Source: Paenibacillus sp. SYP-B4298 (lineage in GTDB: Bacteria; Bacillota; Bacilli; Paenibacillales; Paenibacillaceae). Taken from it: a DNA stretch of 64,000 nucleotides. The position numbers and the translations under genes are program-made. Within the stretch, counting starts at the first letter, position 1, and every line of letters begins with the position of its first letter. The notes under the pieces are model-generated. The model was not told the DNA's origin. It searched no databases and was given only the letters and a program-made list of their open reading frames with translations. The stretch lies in assembly GCF_027627475.1 (NCBI RefSeq), contig NZ_CP115484.1:1363501-1427500 (forward strand), given 5' to 3'. Of this stretch, positions 1-7,904 are shown one piece after another.

Positions 1-240
1 CCAAAAGTCATAAATGACCTAGGGACGCCCCTTCTTCATATCGTCAAACCAAAAGAAACCGTTACTTGGTAAAATGGAGGTACTACCCAACCAGCTACCA
101 AAGGAGACGGTTTCTTTGTTCAACTCAGGAGCGATGAGGGATACGCCCTGTCGGTTCCGCCATCTCACCCGCATACTAGGGCGTGTCTGTGCTGCACTTG
201 CCAACTGCCGCAGGAATCGCTATAACTAGTAATAATGATC
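1..240. other. Unassigned left edge with a hairpin and a possible repeat end
   Basis: No gene is convincing here. An 11-bp perfect inverted repeat, AAAGAAACCGT at 52-62 and its complement at 107-117, is reinforced inside by TTGGTA/TACCAA, so the stretch can fold into a long hairpin. CTAGGGCGTGTCTG at 176-189 resembles the ends of the dispersed element found near 17.6 and 21.7 kb, so this may be a remnant of a mobile element cut by the window edge. A 61-codon minus-strand frame (19-204) exists but has no recognisable family or ribosome site. Confidence 0.3.
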
Positions 241-295
241 ACTTTATGTTTGTTCGAGCGATAACAAGCTTAATGAATAGCAAGGATGGGATACA

Positions 296-1207
296 ATGAC
301 ATTGCAGCAGTTGAAATATGTGCTGGAGGTAGCCAACCGGGGCTCGATGAATGAAGCGGCCAAGCGGCTATTCATCTCCCAGCCCAGCTTGTCCAATGCC
401 ATCAAGGAGCTGGAGAAGGAGATCAAGATCACGATCTTCGAGCGGACGAATAAAGGCATCTCGCTATCGAAGGAAGGGGCGGAGTTTCTTGGCTATGCCC
501 GCCAGGTTATCGAGCAGGCGGAGCTGCTGGAGGGGAGATATCTGAATGCCAAGCCTTCGCCGCAGCATTTCTCAGTATCTACCCAGCACTACGCATTTGC
601 CGTTAATGCGTTCGTAAAGCTGGTGCGGGAGCACGGCCAGGATGAGTATGAGCTGGCGCTGCGCGAGACGAAGACACATGAGATTATTCAGGATGTGAAA
701 AGCCAGCGCAGCGAGATCGGCATCCTGTATGTGAATGAATTCAATGCCAAGGTTATCAATCGGCTGCTGAAGGATGCGAATCTCAAGTTTACCAGTCTGT
801 TCACCGCCAGGCCCCACATCTTTATCAGCACCACCAACCCGTTGGCGAAGCAGTCGATCGTCACTGTGGATGAGCTGAAGGATTACCCGTATTTGTATTT
901 CGAGCAAGGTGAATATAATTCTTTTCATTTCTCGGAGGAAATTCTGAGCACCCTTTCTCACCCCAAGAGCATCTGCGTCAATGATCGGGCAACACTGTTC
1001 AATCTGCTGATCGGACTGAACGGCTACACCATCTCCACGGGTGTGCTCAGCAAGGATCTGAACGGCAATGACATCATCCCGGTGCCGCTCGATTGTGATG
1101 AGACGATTAATGTGGGCTGGATATGCCATCAGAACGCTGCCCTGTCGAAGCTGGCCGCCGAATATATCGACGCGCTCTATGAATCGATTAGTGCTACAGG
1201 CTACTGA
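296..1207 (+). CDS. LysR-family transcriptional regulator
   Basis: A 303-residue DNA-binding regulator of the usual LysR length. Residues 1-60 form the winged helix-turn-helix (MTLQQLKYVLEVANRGSMNE, then the FISQPSLSNAIKELEKE recognition region). Residues about 90-295 are the periplasmic-binding-like effector domain. AAGGATGGG lies 8 bases upstream of the ATG. The next gene, a catalase-like peroxidase, is convergent and 54 bp away, so the regulator is not obviously paired with a divergent target inside the window; a target may lie to the left. The effector is unknown. The family call is secure, the regulon is not. Confidence 0.9.
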   Translation: MTLQQLKYVLEVANRGSMNEAAKRLFISQPSLSNAIKELEKEIKITIFERTNKGISLSKEGAEFLGYARQVIEQAELLEGRYLNAKPSPQHFSVSTQHYAFAVNAFVKLVREHGQDEYELALRETKTHEIIQDVKSQRSEIGILYVNEFNAKVINRLLKDANLKFTSLFTARPHIFISTTNPLAKQSIVTVDELKDYPYLYFEQGEYNSFHFSEEILSTLSHPKSICVNDRATLFNLLIGLNGYTISTGVLSKDLNGNDIIPVPLDCDETINVGWICHQNAALSKLAAEYIDALYESISATGY

Positions 1208-1261
1208 CACGGATTCATCTGAACAATGCAGGGCAAGCGGGGAGCTGCCAACGCGCGTCTC

Positions 1262-2194
1262 CTAGCCCTCGTCTGTACGCCTTCGCCAAGACTCTGCATA
1301 GACTGCACTGCGGAAATGCAGGATCGGGTCATCCGTCAGTTCGATGCCCTGAGAGACCATAGCCGGATCCATAAATAGGTCATGTGGCTCATCCACCGAA
1401 CGTAGAATGGACAGTTGCCCCACCTCGACCCGCCTGCGGCTGTTAGGCCAACGGCTCGTCGGGTCGTCCAACGGGTCGCCTTCCTCGCCCAGCACGATAT
1501 GGAGGCGAAAGCTCACTTCCTCGTGGGCAAGCCGCTGCGCCATTTCCTCAGCCATGTACTGCTGCGGCAATTCAGTGAAGCCGGACAACGGCACAGTGTG
1601 AACACCCGCATCAGGCTGCCATTCAAACTTCACGGGCTGCAAGTGATCATCCTGATCGCGTAGTAAAAACGTGTGAATCCCGTAATAGCGGCAGGTGGCA
1701 TAGCTTATCGGAGGCAGCAGATGGCCAGCAGCGAGCAGACTGTTCTTGCCTTCGGCAAAGTGCTCGGCCATATCCTTGATCATATCAGCGATGGTCAGCT
1801 CTCCTGATTTTGCGCGCCGATAATCCCCAATCAGGTCCATGAAGGATGCAGGGGTACGCGCAAAGAATACAGGCAGGGTAACGCCAACGAAATTCGACAC
1901 CATGCCGTCAGGCTGCTTGAATTGCACCGCCATTCCTTTGACTAGCGACAAGACATCTGTCTGAGTTGGATCAGGCGAGCTTTGGGAGAAACGGACGATC
2001 GCAGCGCTATCCACCGCTTGAAGATGCGGTGCGGTTGTCCAGCGCGCCGCTTGACCATTAGAGCGAAATACGGCCTCATAGCATTCTCCTCTAGCATGAG
2101 CGCGCCGATAACCAGGCAACACACGGAAAGAAGCCTCAATGTCATTTGTTGCTTGAATGGGGCATAGACCATGTAGCGAATCCAACGGGTGCAT
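1262..2194 (-). CDS. Catalase-related heme peroxidase (SrpA-like)
   Basis: A 310-residue protein of the small catalase-like family, well below the roughly 480 residues of classic catalases. Visible signatures are the distal histidine region RRAHARGECYEAVF near the N-terminus, the YYGIHTFLL strand, the DDPTSRWPNSRRRVEVGQL segment and a C-terminal FRSAVYAESWRRR stretch that corresponds to the proximal tyrosine heme ligand. Members use peroxides to oxidise organic substrates. The first in-frame ATG (2203) sits directly against AAAGGAGG, so I chose the ATG three codons later, nine bases from it. No export signal is visible. The physiological substrate cannot be read from sequence. Confidence 0.82.
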   Translation of the reverse strand: MHPLDSLHGLCPIQATNDIEASFRVLPGYRRAHARGECYEAVFRSNGQAARWTTAPHLQAVDSAAIVRFSQSSPDPTQTDVLSLVKGMAVQFKQPDGMVSNFVGVTLPVFFARTPASFMDLIGDYRRAKSGELTIADMIKDMAEHFAEGKNSLLAAGHLLPPISYATCRYYGIHTFLLRDQDDHLQPVKFEWQPDAGVHTVPLSGFTELPQQYMAEEMAQRLAHEEVSFRLHIVLGEEGDPLDDPTSRWPNSRRRVEVGQLSILRSVDEPHDLFMDPAMVSQGIELTDDPILHFRSAVYAESWRRRTDEG

Positions 2195-2376
2195 GTAATT
2201 CATCCTCCTTTGTCAACTGCGTCTTTAATGTCCCCTATCTGACGGAGCTTATTACGGGTTCTCCAATTATTTCCGAGGAAATATGGAAATGAATAGCGAA
2301 TTCAGCATCTCTATCCATGATTCTATAGTAAAGTGTGATCAGGATTTTCATTGAAATCTATCATGCAAAAATGTAA

Positions 2377-2390
2377 TATAATAGTTATGG
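2377..2390 (+). promoter_or_regulatory. -10 box and predicted start of the regulator leader
   Basis: TATAAT at 2377-2382 is a perfect -10 hexamer, and a transcript starting at GGG near 2389-2391 would carry the structured leader below. A TTGAAA at 2351-2356 is spaced 20 bases away, longer than ideal, so the -35 element is uncertain. Confidence 0.5.
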
Positions 2391-2623
2391 GTCTTTAGTC
2401 CTTGCCTAATCAGGACTTTAGGAGTTGTATGCGCGTTGCACACAACTGTTTGCAAGATACGCCAATTGCCCTGTGTTCACGGCTGATGCTTAAAACCGGG
2501 CTTCGCCGCAGATGTCTGTGACGCTGAGGCGAGACAATAACCGAAATATCGTGAAGGTTGCAGTAGAGGCATCAGCCTTGCACGGCTAATTCCGACTACA
2601 CACAAAGGCACGGTGATAAGTAG
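2389..2623 (+). ncRNA. Long structured 5' leader of the response regulator gene, unclassified
   Basis: About 235 nt separate the predicted transcription start from the downstream ATG. Three nested or consecutive helices are visible: AGTCC 2397-2401 with GGACT 2413-2417; a 10-bp helix 2423-2432 with 2438-2447 (one A-C mismatch, 5-nt loop); and GGCTGATGC 2481-2489 with GCATCAGCC 2569-2577, a perfect 9-bp closing helix around about 80 nt that contains further short helices (GTCT 2514-2517/AGAC 2532-2535, AACC/GGTT about 2539-2559). This is a multi-branched layout of the kind seen in riboswitches. I could not match it to the consensus of the TPP, cobalamin, c-di-GMP, c-di-AMP, glmS or T-box classes from memory. 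Confidence 0.45.
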
Positions 2624-3796
2624 ATGATTAAAGCGTTAATAGTAGACGATGAGCAGCATGCTTTAACTCTACTGGAGCTGTTTTTGATGCAACTCGGGGG
2701 ATTCGAGATCGTCGGCAAATGCAGTAATGGATTTGAAGCGCTGGCACAGATGGAAGACGGGATGCCGGATGTATTGTTTCTCGACATTGATATGCCGGAG
2801 ATGAGCGGGATGAAGCTGGCCGAGAAGGTGCGGGAGATGGATACGGAAGTGCTGATCGTGTTCCTGACAGCCCACGAGCAGTATGCACTAACCGCATTTG
2901 AGCATTCTGCCGCAGATTACCTGCTCAAGCCGGTGGAGCTGTCACGGCTGGAGAAGACGGCGGTCAAGCTCCGCAAGGAGCTGCAGAGGCAGATGGTTAA
3001 GGCGAAGACGCAACTGACGTCGCTCGCTGCTGCTTCTGACGAGAAGGATGCTGTATTGGAGGTATCGCTATTAGGTACCTTGATGGTGGGTGTGGGGGAG
3101 CAGCGTGTCAAGTGGCGAACCGCTAAGGAGCGGGAACTGCTTGCTTATCTGGCCTTGCACGGGGGGCGTCCAGTAGCTCGGGATCTGATTATTGAAGATT
3201 TGTGGCCCGAAGAGAACTACAGCAAAGCCAAAATATATTTACATACTTGCGTCAGCTTGCTGCGCAAACATATGAAGCAGCTTGGATTTGCTGATGTGCT
3301 GCATTATGAAAGCGAGAAATATTATTTGGACACTGTCCGCATCGCAATTGATGTTCATCAATTCAAGCAAGGAATCGAGCAGATCAAGCTGCGCCGGACG
3401 GATGCATCGGCAGTTGAGATTGAACAGGTTCTCCGTCTGTACAACGGGTATTTGCTGCAGGGACAAGACTATGTATGGGTCAAGCAGGAGGCTGAGATTC
3501 TCGACAACGCAGCCTACAAGCTGCGCATGCGGCTGGCGAATCTCTATGAGGAACAGTTGGAGCACCAGCTATTGCTGGACACTGTAGATCATCTGCTGCA
3601 GTTGCATTCTCCCTATGATGAGGAGGTCTATCGCATGATGATGCGTACTTATCACAAGCTTGGCAACAACGACCAAGTCAGGCGGGCCTATGAGCAGTTG
3701 GTGTTCCGGTTAGAGGAGCTGTCTGTCAAGCCCTCTGAGATCACCAAGCAGCTATATAACAGCATTCTCGTCCCTAATGAGCAAGATTCTACATAG
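2624..3796 (+). CDS. Response regulator with BTAD (SARP-like) output domain
   Basis: A 390-residue two-part regulator. Residues 1-120 are a receiver: acidic pair in IVDDE, probable phosphoacceptor Asp54 in LFLDIDMPEM, and the conserved lysine in YLLKPVEL. Residues about 140-230 look like an OmpR/SARP winged helix (WRTAKERELLAYLALHGGRPVARD), followed by a bacterial transcriptional activation domain of helical repeats to residue about 385. No sensor kinase lies next to it, so the cognate signal is unknown. The ribosome site is weak (GGTGATAAG). The long structured leader upstream suggests an extra layer of control. Similar receiver-BTAD proteins are common in Paenibacillus, but functions are seldom known. 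Confidence 0.88.
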   Translation: MIKALIVDDEQHALTLLELFLMQLGGFEIVGKCSNGFEALAQMEDGMPDVLFLDIDMPEMSGMKLAEKVREMDTEVLIVFLTAHEQYALTAFEHSAADYLLKPVELSRLEKTAVKLRKELQRQMVKAKTQLTSLAAASDEKDAVLEVSLLGTLMVGVGEQRVKWRTAKERELLAYLALHGGRPVARDLIIEDLWPEENYSKAKIYLHTCVSLLRKHMKQLGFADVLHYESEKYYLDTVRIAIDVHQFKQGIEQIKLRRTDASAVEIEQVLRLYNGYLLQGQDYVWVKQEAEILDNAAYKLRMRLANLYEEQLEHQLLLDTVDHLLQLHSPYDEEVYRMMMRTYHKLGNNDQVRRAYEQLVFRLEELSVKPSEITKQLYNSILVPNEQDST

Positions 3797-3913
3797 GCAT
3801 AAATAATGTAAATCGTTAAGCCTTTGTCGTGGTATACTGAGGACAAGGACTGACTAGTCACCTGTTCCAAAGTGTCAGGTGCCTGCAGCCCCACAAACAG
3901 ACGAGGTGAGAAG

Positions 3914-4333
3914 ATGGATCTTTCGACAAGTCGTATATTTGTCAATCTGCCGGTGAAAGATTTGCAGCGAAGCGTGGCGTTTTTTACAGAGCTTGGTTTT
4001 TCGTTTAATCCTCAGTTTACTGATGAGAACGCTACTTGTATGATCGTCAATGATTCCATCTATGTCATGCTGCTGGTGGAGGATTATTTCCGTTCGTTTA
4101 CGAAGAAGGAATTGCCCGATGCTTCCACCCCTGGAGTAATCATTGCCTTGTCGCTGGACAACAGGGAGAAGGTTGATCAGATGGTGGCCAAGGCGCTGGA
4201 GATCGGCGCGGGTCATTATTCCGATGTGACCGATCATGGCTTTATGTACACTTGGGGATTTCATGATCTGGACGGACATATCTGGGAGCTGTTCTACATG
4301 GACCCTGCCGCCGTGCAGCAGGATCAGGCATAG
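3914..4333 (+). CDS. VOC (glyoxalase/bleomycin-resistance fold) family protein
   Basis: A 139-residue protein with the paired beta-alpha-beta-beta-beta modules of the vicinal oxygen chelate fold: IFVNLPVKDLQRSVAFFTELGF at the start (the first 20 residues are typical), CMIVNDSIYVMLLVEDYF in the middle, and FHDLDGHIWELFYMDP at the end, where His and Glu are the usual metal ligands. The ATG at 3914 follows GAGGTGAGAAG; the longer open frame upstream has no ribosome site. It stands alone, followed by a terminator hairpin at 4427. The substrate is unknown; relatives resemble PhnB-like and lactoylglutathione-lyase-like proteins of unassigned role. Confidence 0.85.
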   Translation: MDLSTSRIFVNLPVKDLQRSVAFFTELGFSFNPQFTDENATCMIVNDSIYVMLLVEDYFRSFTKKELPDASTPGVIIALSLDNREKVDQMVAKALEIGAGHYSDVTDHGFMYTWGFHDLDGHIWELFYMDPAAVQQDQA

Positions 4334-4426
4334 GCATGCAGGGGATTGGGTTATGGGCTACACAGGGTAGCTAAGGGCACTCTGCATTGAAGATAGAGTG
4401 AAGATAGAGAAGATTGACGGTTTATA

Positions 4427-4460
4427 GGAGCGTTGCCCACAGGGTGACGCTCCTTATTAT
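4427..4460. terminator. Terminator hairpin between VOC and GNAT genes
   Basis: GGAGCGT 4427-4433 pairs with ACGCTCC 4447-4453, with an inner CCC/GGG pair, and is followed on the plus strand by TTATTATTTA. It lies between two convergent genes and could serve both. Confidence 0.65.
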
Positions 4461-4904
4461 TTATGAGAATTCCAGCTTCATATGAAGCAAGGGAAAGGGG
4501 CGTCCAGAAGCATCCAGCTCGGAGCGTCCGGCCTGCTTGAAGCCCAGGCGTTTATAGAATAATACCGCCTGCTCGTTCTGCTCGTTGACATCGACGCTTG
4601 TCTTCGGGCCAATCCGCTCCACGGCATGCTGGATAAGAGAGCGACCAATGCCCTGCCTGTGAGCACTCGGATCAACGAATAGCATCTCGATCTGGCTGTT
4701 GTGCCATCCGACAAAACCCGCTGGCTCTCCTCCCGCTGTGACGGCAATCGACAGCTCTACAGCCCGCAACGCTTCATCACGGACGATGCCCCGATAAAAA
4801 GCGATGTCCTCCTCCGTTAGAAAATGATGAGTAGCGCGCACGGCTCGCTCCCAAAGCTCAACCAGTTGATCATGTAAAGCTGGATCATAAGGAATGATGT
4901 TCAT
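4461..4904 (-). CDS. GNAT acetyltransferase, YjaB-like
   Basis: A 147-residue GCN5-type N-acetyltransferase. The acetyl-CoA loop is visible as HRQGIGRSLIQHA (Q/RxxGxG/A), preceded by EMLFVDPSA. The C-terminal block DVNEQNEQAVLFYKRLGF with GRSELDASGRPFPLLHM closely resembles the end of Escherichia coli YjaB as I remember it. The acceptor substrate is not known for this family. The start lies a few bases from the divergent ROK promoter region, so both genes may share control. GGAGATAC just upstream is a reasonable ribosome site. Confidence 0.87.
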   Translation of the reverse strand: MNIIPYDPALHDQLVELWERAVRATHHFLTEEDIAFYRGIVRDEALRAVELSIAVTAGGEPAGFVGWHNSQIEMLFVDPSAHRQGIGRSLIQHAVERIGPKTSVDVNEQNEQAVLFYKRLGFKQAGRSELDASGRPFPLLHMKLEFS

Positions 4905-4922
4905 CTTTGTATCTCCTAAGCA

Positions 4923-4964
4923 TTGACATATTGAAATTCTATCCTGTAATTATAGTATACTATA
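4923..4964 (+). promoter_or_regulatory. Promoter region with perfect palindrome upstream of the ROK regulator
   Basis: TTGACA (4923-4928) and TTGAAA (4931-4936) are -35-like. TATAGTATACTATA at 4951-4964 is a perfect 14-bp palindrome that contains the -10-like TATACT (4956-4961). A palindrome on top of the -10 region suggests an operator, perhaps for autoregulation, and it may also influence the divergent acetyltransferase gene. Confidence 0.5.
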
Positions 4965-5008
4965 GCTATACCCTACCATTAAAGAAGTCAGGTTGTGATG
5001 AGACAGAT

Positions 5009-6211
5009 ATGCTTCCAATGACAGCAAATGTACTACAACATATACGTAAAGCCAAGACACCACTAACCAAGGCGGAGCTTGCGGGACGGATGGGGGTGTC
5101 CTTATCGGCGGTATCCGACCATGTCGAGCGGCTGAGCGCAGAAGGCCTCATTATGGCTGCACGATTGGGTGCATCCAGCGGCGGGAGAAAGCCGAAGCAG
5201 TACACGGTCAACCCGGAATACGGACGGCTGCTGTCCATTGAGATTGGCATGGAGTCTTCCAAGATTGCGCTGACGGATCTGACCTCCAGGATTATAGCTG
5301 AGGACAGTATCTTCGCGCCGATCGGGGAGGGACCGCAAATTGTGTTAGGGAAGGTTGGCAGCTTATGCCGCCAACTGCTGCAGGAGCAGGATACGACGGC
5401 AGAGCAGATTAAGGGGATCGGTATCGGAGTTCCGGGGCCAGTCGAATTCTCCTCAGGCAGGCCGATCTCTCCTTCGCTCATGCCGGGCTGGGACGGTTAT
5501 CCGATCAAGGCATATTGGGCAGAGCAGATGGCTTGTCCGTGTTATATTGATAATGATGTGAATGTGATGGCATTGGGCGAATATGCCGAAGGGCTGGAGC
5601 TGTCGGTGCCGAATTTTATCTTCATCAAAGCAGATACCGGCATTGGCTCGGGTGTCATCTATGAAGGCAGGCTGTATCGCGGGGCTACTGGCAGTGCGGG
5701 TGATATTGGGCACTTCGATCTGGGAGGCGATGTGCTCTGCTGGTGCGGCAATCGCGGATGTCTGGAGGCGACTGCGGGGGGAAAGGCGCTCGTCGCGCGA
5801 GCGGCTGAGGCGGCGCTGATGGGCAACAGCGCGCCATTGCTGCAGGAAGCTGCGGTGGACGGATCGCTGCGGCTAGAGCATGTGCAGGCGGGATTGCTTG
5901 CTCTTGACCCGCTCTGCACGGCACTGGTGCGGGAAAGCGGCCAGGCTATCGGGCGTGTAGCGGCAATGCTGGTCAACTTTGCCAATCCTTCCCGGATCGC
6001 CATCGGAGGACGAATGGCCGCATTCGGGGACGCCTTCCTCGCGTCCATCCGCCATAGCATCTATCAGCGCTCGCTCCCGCTTGCTACCCGCAGTTTGACG
6101 ATTGCGCCGTCTGTCCTGGGAGAGCGGGCTGGGCTAGTCGGCGGTGCCTATATGGCACTGGATGAGCTAATCACCCAGGCGACGGATGACCAAACCGATC
6201 GTTTCTTTTAG
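5009..6211 (+). CDS. ROK-family transcriptional regulator (NagC/XylR type)
   Basis: About 400 residues with an N-terminal winged helix (VLQHIRKAKTPLTKAELAGR, then MGVSLSAVSDHVERL) and a C-terminal ROK sugar-kinase-like domain. The ROK part shows the phosphate-binding motif region GIGVPGPV, DNDVNVMALGE, GTGSG-like KADTGIGSGVIYEG, and the zinc site GDIGHF plus CWCGNRGCLE. Repressors of this type sense sugars or sugar phosphates. The frame opens at 4907, but that would read through the promoter, so I prefer the ATG at 5009 (5018 is also possible; neither has a strong ribosome site). It is 190 bp from a sugar-type dehydrogenase whose upstream region carries a large palindrome, its likely target. 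Confidence 0.88.
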   Translation: MLPMTANVLQHIRKAKTPLTKAELAGRMGVSLSAVSDHVERLSAEGLIMAARLGASSGGRKPKQYTVNPEYGRLLSIEIGMESSKIALTDLTSRIIAEDSIFAPIGEGPQIVLGKVGSLCRQLLQEQDTTAEQIKGIGIGVPGPVEFSSGRPISPSLMPGWDGYPIKAYWAEQMACPCYIDNDVNVMALGEYAEGLELSVPNFIFIKADTGIGSGVIYEGRLYRGATGSAGDIGHFDLGGDVLCWCGNRGCLEATAGGKALVARAAEAALMGNSAPLLQEAAVDGSLRLEHVQAGLLALDPLCTALVRESGQAIGRVAAMLVNFANPSRIAIGGRMAAFGDAFLASIRHSIYQRSLPLATRSLTIAPSVLGERAGLVGGAYMALDELITQATDDQTDRFF

Positions 6212-6307
6212 CACGTGACCGAGTCATTTATACGGGTCATGGAACCTCAAGACGCATGCAGAATCGCTATAACGAGCGGCTTTGTCTGCGTCTTTTGTTA
6301 TATACTT

Positions 6308-6338
6308 TATACTTTTAACGTTGACTGTTAAAAGTATA
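6308..6338 (+). promoter_or_regulatory. Operator-like 12-bp inverted repeat before the dehydrogenase
   Basis: TATACTTTTAAC at 6308-6319 and its exact complement GTTAAAAGTATA at 6327-6338 flank a 7-base spacer. AT-rich, near-symmetric sites of this size are typical of ROK repressor operators. Further half-site-like copies (TATACTTTA at 6301, GGTTAAAGTTAAAAG near 6341) surround it. The most likely binder is the adjacent ROK protein; this is inference. Confidence 0.6.
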
Positions 6339-6401
6339 ACGGTTAAAGTTAAAAGTAAGCTCATATGTATGATTCGAGCAGGAGAAGAGGAGGAGCAGCA
6401 G

Positions 6402-7538
6402 ATGAGGAAGGTAAAGGCAGGGATCATCGGGGCAGGATTTATTGGCAAGGCTCATATCGAGGCGATTCGACGGCTTGGCTATGCGGAAGTAGCAGCAGTT
6501 GCACAGGGGGACGCAGAGCGTGCAGCGCAGTGCGCGGCCGAGCTGGACATTCCGATAGCCTACGGGGATTATCGGGAGCTGTTGCGCAATGAGGAGATCG
6601 AGGTCATCCATAATTGCACTCCTAATCATCTTCATTATGAGATCAACAAGCAGGCGCTCCTGCATGGGAAGCATCTGTTGTCCGAGAAGCCGCTTACGCT
6701 GCGCAGCGCGGAGGCGAAGGAGCTAAGCGAGCTAGCCGAGCAGCGGGGACTTGTAACGGGCATTAACTTCAATTACCGCCAGTTTCCGATGGTGCAGCAG
6801 CTCAAGAGCATGATCAGGGAGGGAGAGCTTGGCTCGCTCCACCAGATCCGCGGCAGCTACTTGCAGGATTGGCTGCTATACAAGACCGATTATAACTGGC
6901 GGATGGAAGAGAAGTATGGCGGCGGAACGAGAGCCATCAGTGATATTGGCTCCCATCTGTTTGACCTGGCTCAATATGTATCTGGCCTAGCGATTGTCGA
7001 GGTGATGGCCGACATCTCTACCGTTCATAAGCAGCGCTATAAGCCCGTTGGAGCTGTTCATTCCCCTCAGACCGCTGCTGGAGAACGGGAATTGGTTGAG
7101 GTGAACACAGAGGACTGCTGCTCGGTACTCGTGAGATTTGGCAATGGCTGCAGAGGGGTCTTTACCGTCTCCCAAGTGTCCGCAGGCAACAAAAATGCGC
7201 TGGAGCTGCATGTGGATGGCGCTGTAGCGTCAGGCTCATGGAGGCAGGAGGAGCCGTTTCTTTTGCATATGGGGTATCGTGACAAGCCGCGGGAGAAGGT
7301 AGCGCGTGATCCGGATTTGTTGAAGCACGAGGTACAGCCTTATCTTCACTACCCGAGTGGTCACGAGGAAGGGTGGCCGGACAGTCTGAAAAATATGATG
7401 CGCCACGTATACAGCGCAGTCAGGAATAAGCGTCCACTGGCTGATTCAGTTGCTACGTTCCGTCAGGGATATGAGATCATGCGGATTAATGATGCGATCG
7501 TAAGAAGCATGGAACGCGGTGGCTGGGAGTCGATATAG
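6402..7538 (+). CDS. Gfo/Idh/MocA-family oxidoreductase
   Basis: A 378-residue NAD(P)-dependent dehydrogenase of the glucose-fructose oxidoreductase/inositol dehydrogenase family. The Rossmann glycine motif GIIGAGFIGKAH is at residues 7-18, the catalytic-site EKPL motif appears in LLSEKPLTLRS, and the C-terminal alpha/beta domain includes ISDIGSHLFDLAQYV. Substrates of relatives are sugars, inositols or their keto forms. The open frame begins at 6282, but the GAGGAGG site lies 8 bases before the ATG at 6402, after the operator-like repeat. It is followed by a pair of strong hairpins. The adjacent ROK regulator suggests sugar-induced expression. Confidence 0.9.
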   Translation: MRKVKAGIIGAGFIGKAHIEAIRRLGYAEVAAVAQGDAERAAQCAAELDIPIAYGDYRELLRNEEIEVIHNCTPNHLHYEINKQALLHGKHLLSEKPLTLRSAEAKELSELAEQRGLVTGINFNYRQFPMVQQLKSMIREGELGSLHQIRGSYLQDWLLYKTDYNWRMEEKYGGGTRAISDIGSHLFDLAQYVSGLAIVEVMADISTVHKQRYKPVGAVHSPQTAAGERELVEVNTEDCCSVLVRFGNGCRGVFTVSQVSAGNKNALELHVDGAVASGSWRQEEPFLLHMGYRDKPREKVARDPDLLKHEVQPYLHYPSGHEEGWPDSLKNMMRHVYSAVRNKRPLADSVATFRQGYEIMRINDAIVRSMERGGWESI

Positions 7539-7583
7539 ACTTGCTCGCCAGGCGAGGTGGAGGGAATGCCGCCCATGAACGCA

Positions 7584-7688
7584 AGCAAGCCGCCGCCGGC
7601 AGCACAGGGGGGCTGATACTGCTGGCGGCGGCTTGCTGCTTCATGAAGGCTTGGGGCGGGGACACTGTACGGCTACAGTGTCCCCGCC
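7584..7688. terminator. Tandem strong hairpins after the dehydrogenase
   Basis: Two hairpins stand in a row. The first pairs 7584-7602 with 7619-7637 (19 bp, one wobble). The second pairs 7655-7669 with 7674-7688 (15 bp, perfect, loop CGGC). Both are very GC-rich. Neither is followed by a clear T run, so they may stop or protect the transcripts of the two convergent genes by stem stability, or have another role. Confidence 0.5.
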
Positions 7689-7721
7689 GGGTGCAACAGC
7701 TTGACTGCCGAGGCTGCTAAG

Positions 7722-7904
7722 CTAAGTGTAGTATTCCATTAGCAGCCGTTCGGTTTCCTCTGGCAGCTCCTTCTCGTAATGAAGTGCCTGATTCTCCATG
7801 CACTGGATGCAAGCCTCCTCTGTCTCGCAAGCGTCGGCATTCTGGCATGTATAGCAATAGTGAAGGAAGAATCTTGTGAGATCGGTGCGGTCGATGGTTT
7901 TCAT
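7722..7904 (-). CDS. Small cysteine-rich protein, unknown function
   Basis: A 60-residue protein, starting at the ATG preceded by AAAGGAGCGATTACT; the longer frame reaching to 8057 has no such site. Five cysteines fall in the order C17-x2-C20-x5-C26-x5-C32-x2-C35, within CYTCQNADACETEEACIQCM, which looks like a metal or disulfide knuckle. The C-terminal part is acidic and helical (EKELPEETERLLMEYY). I do not recognise a named family. The good ribosome site and strongly patterned residues make it likely to be a real gene. Confidence 0.7.
   Translation of the reverse strand: MKTIDRTDLTRFFLHYCYTCQNADACETEEACIQCMENQALHYEKELPEETERLLMEYYT

Noticed and set aside
2389-2623. Known riboswitch (c-di-GMP-I, c-di-AMP, T-box, glmS)
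   Set aside because: The conserved sequence blocks of these classes, as I know them, are not present.
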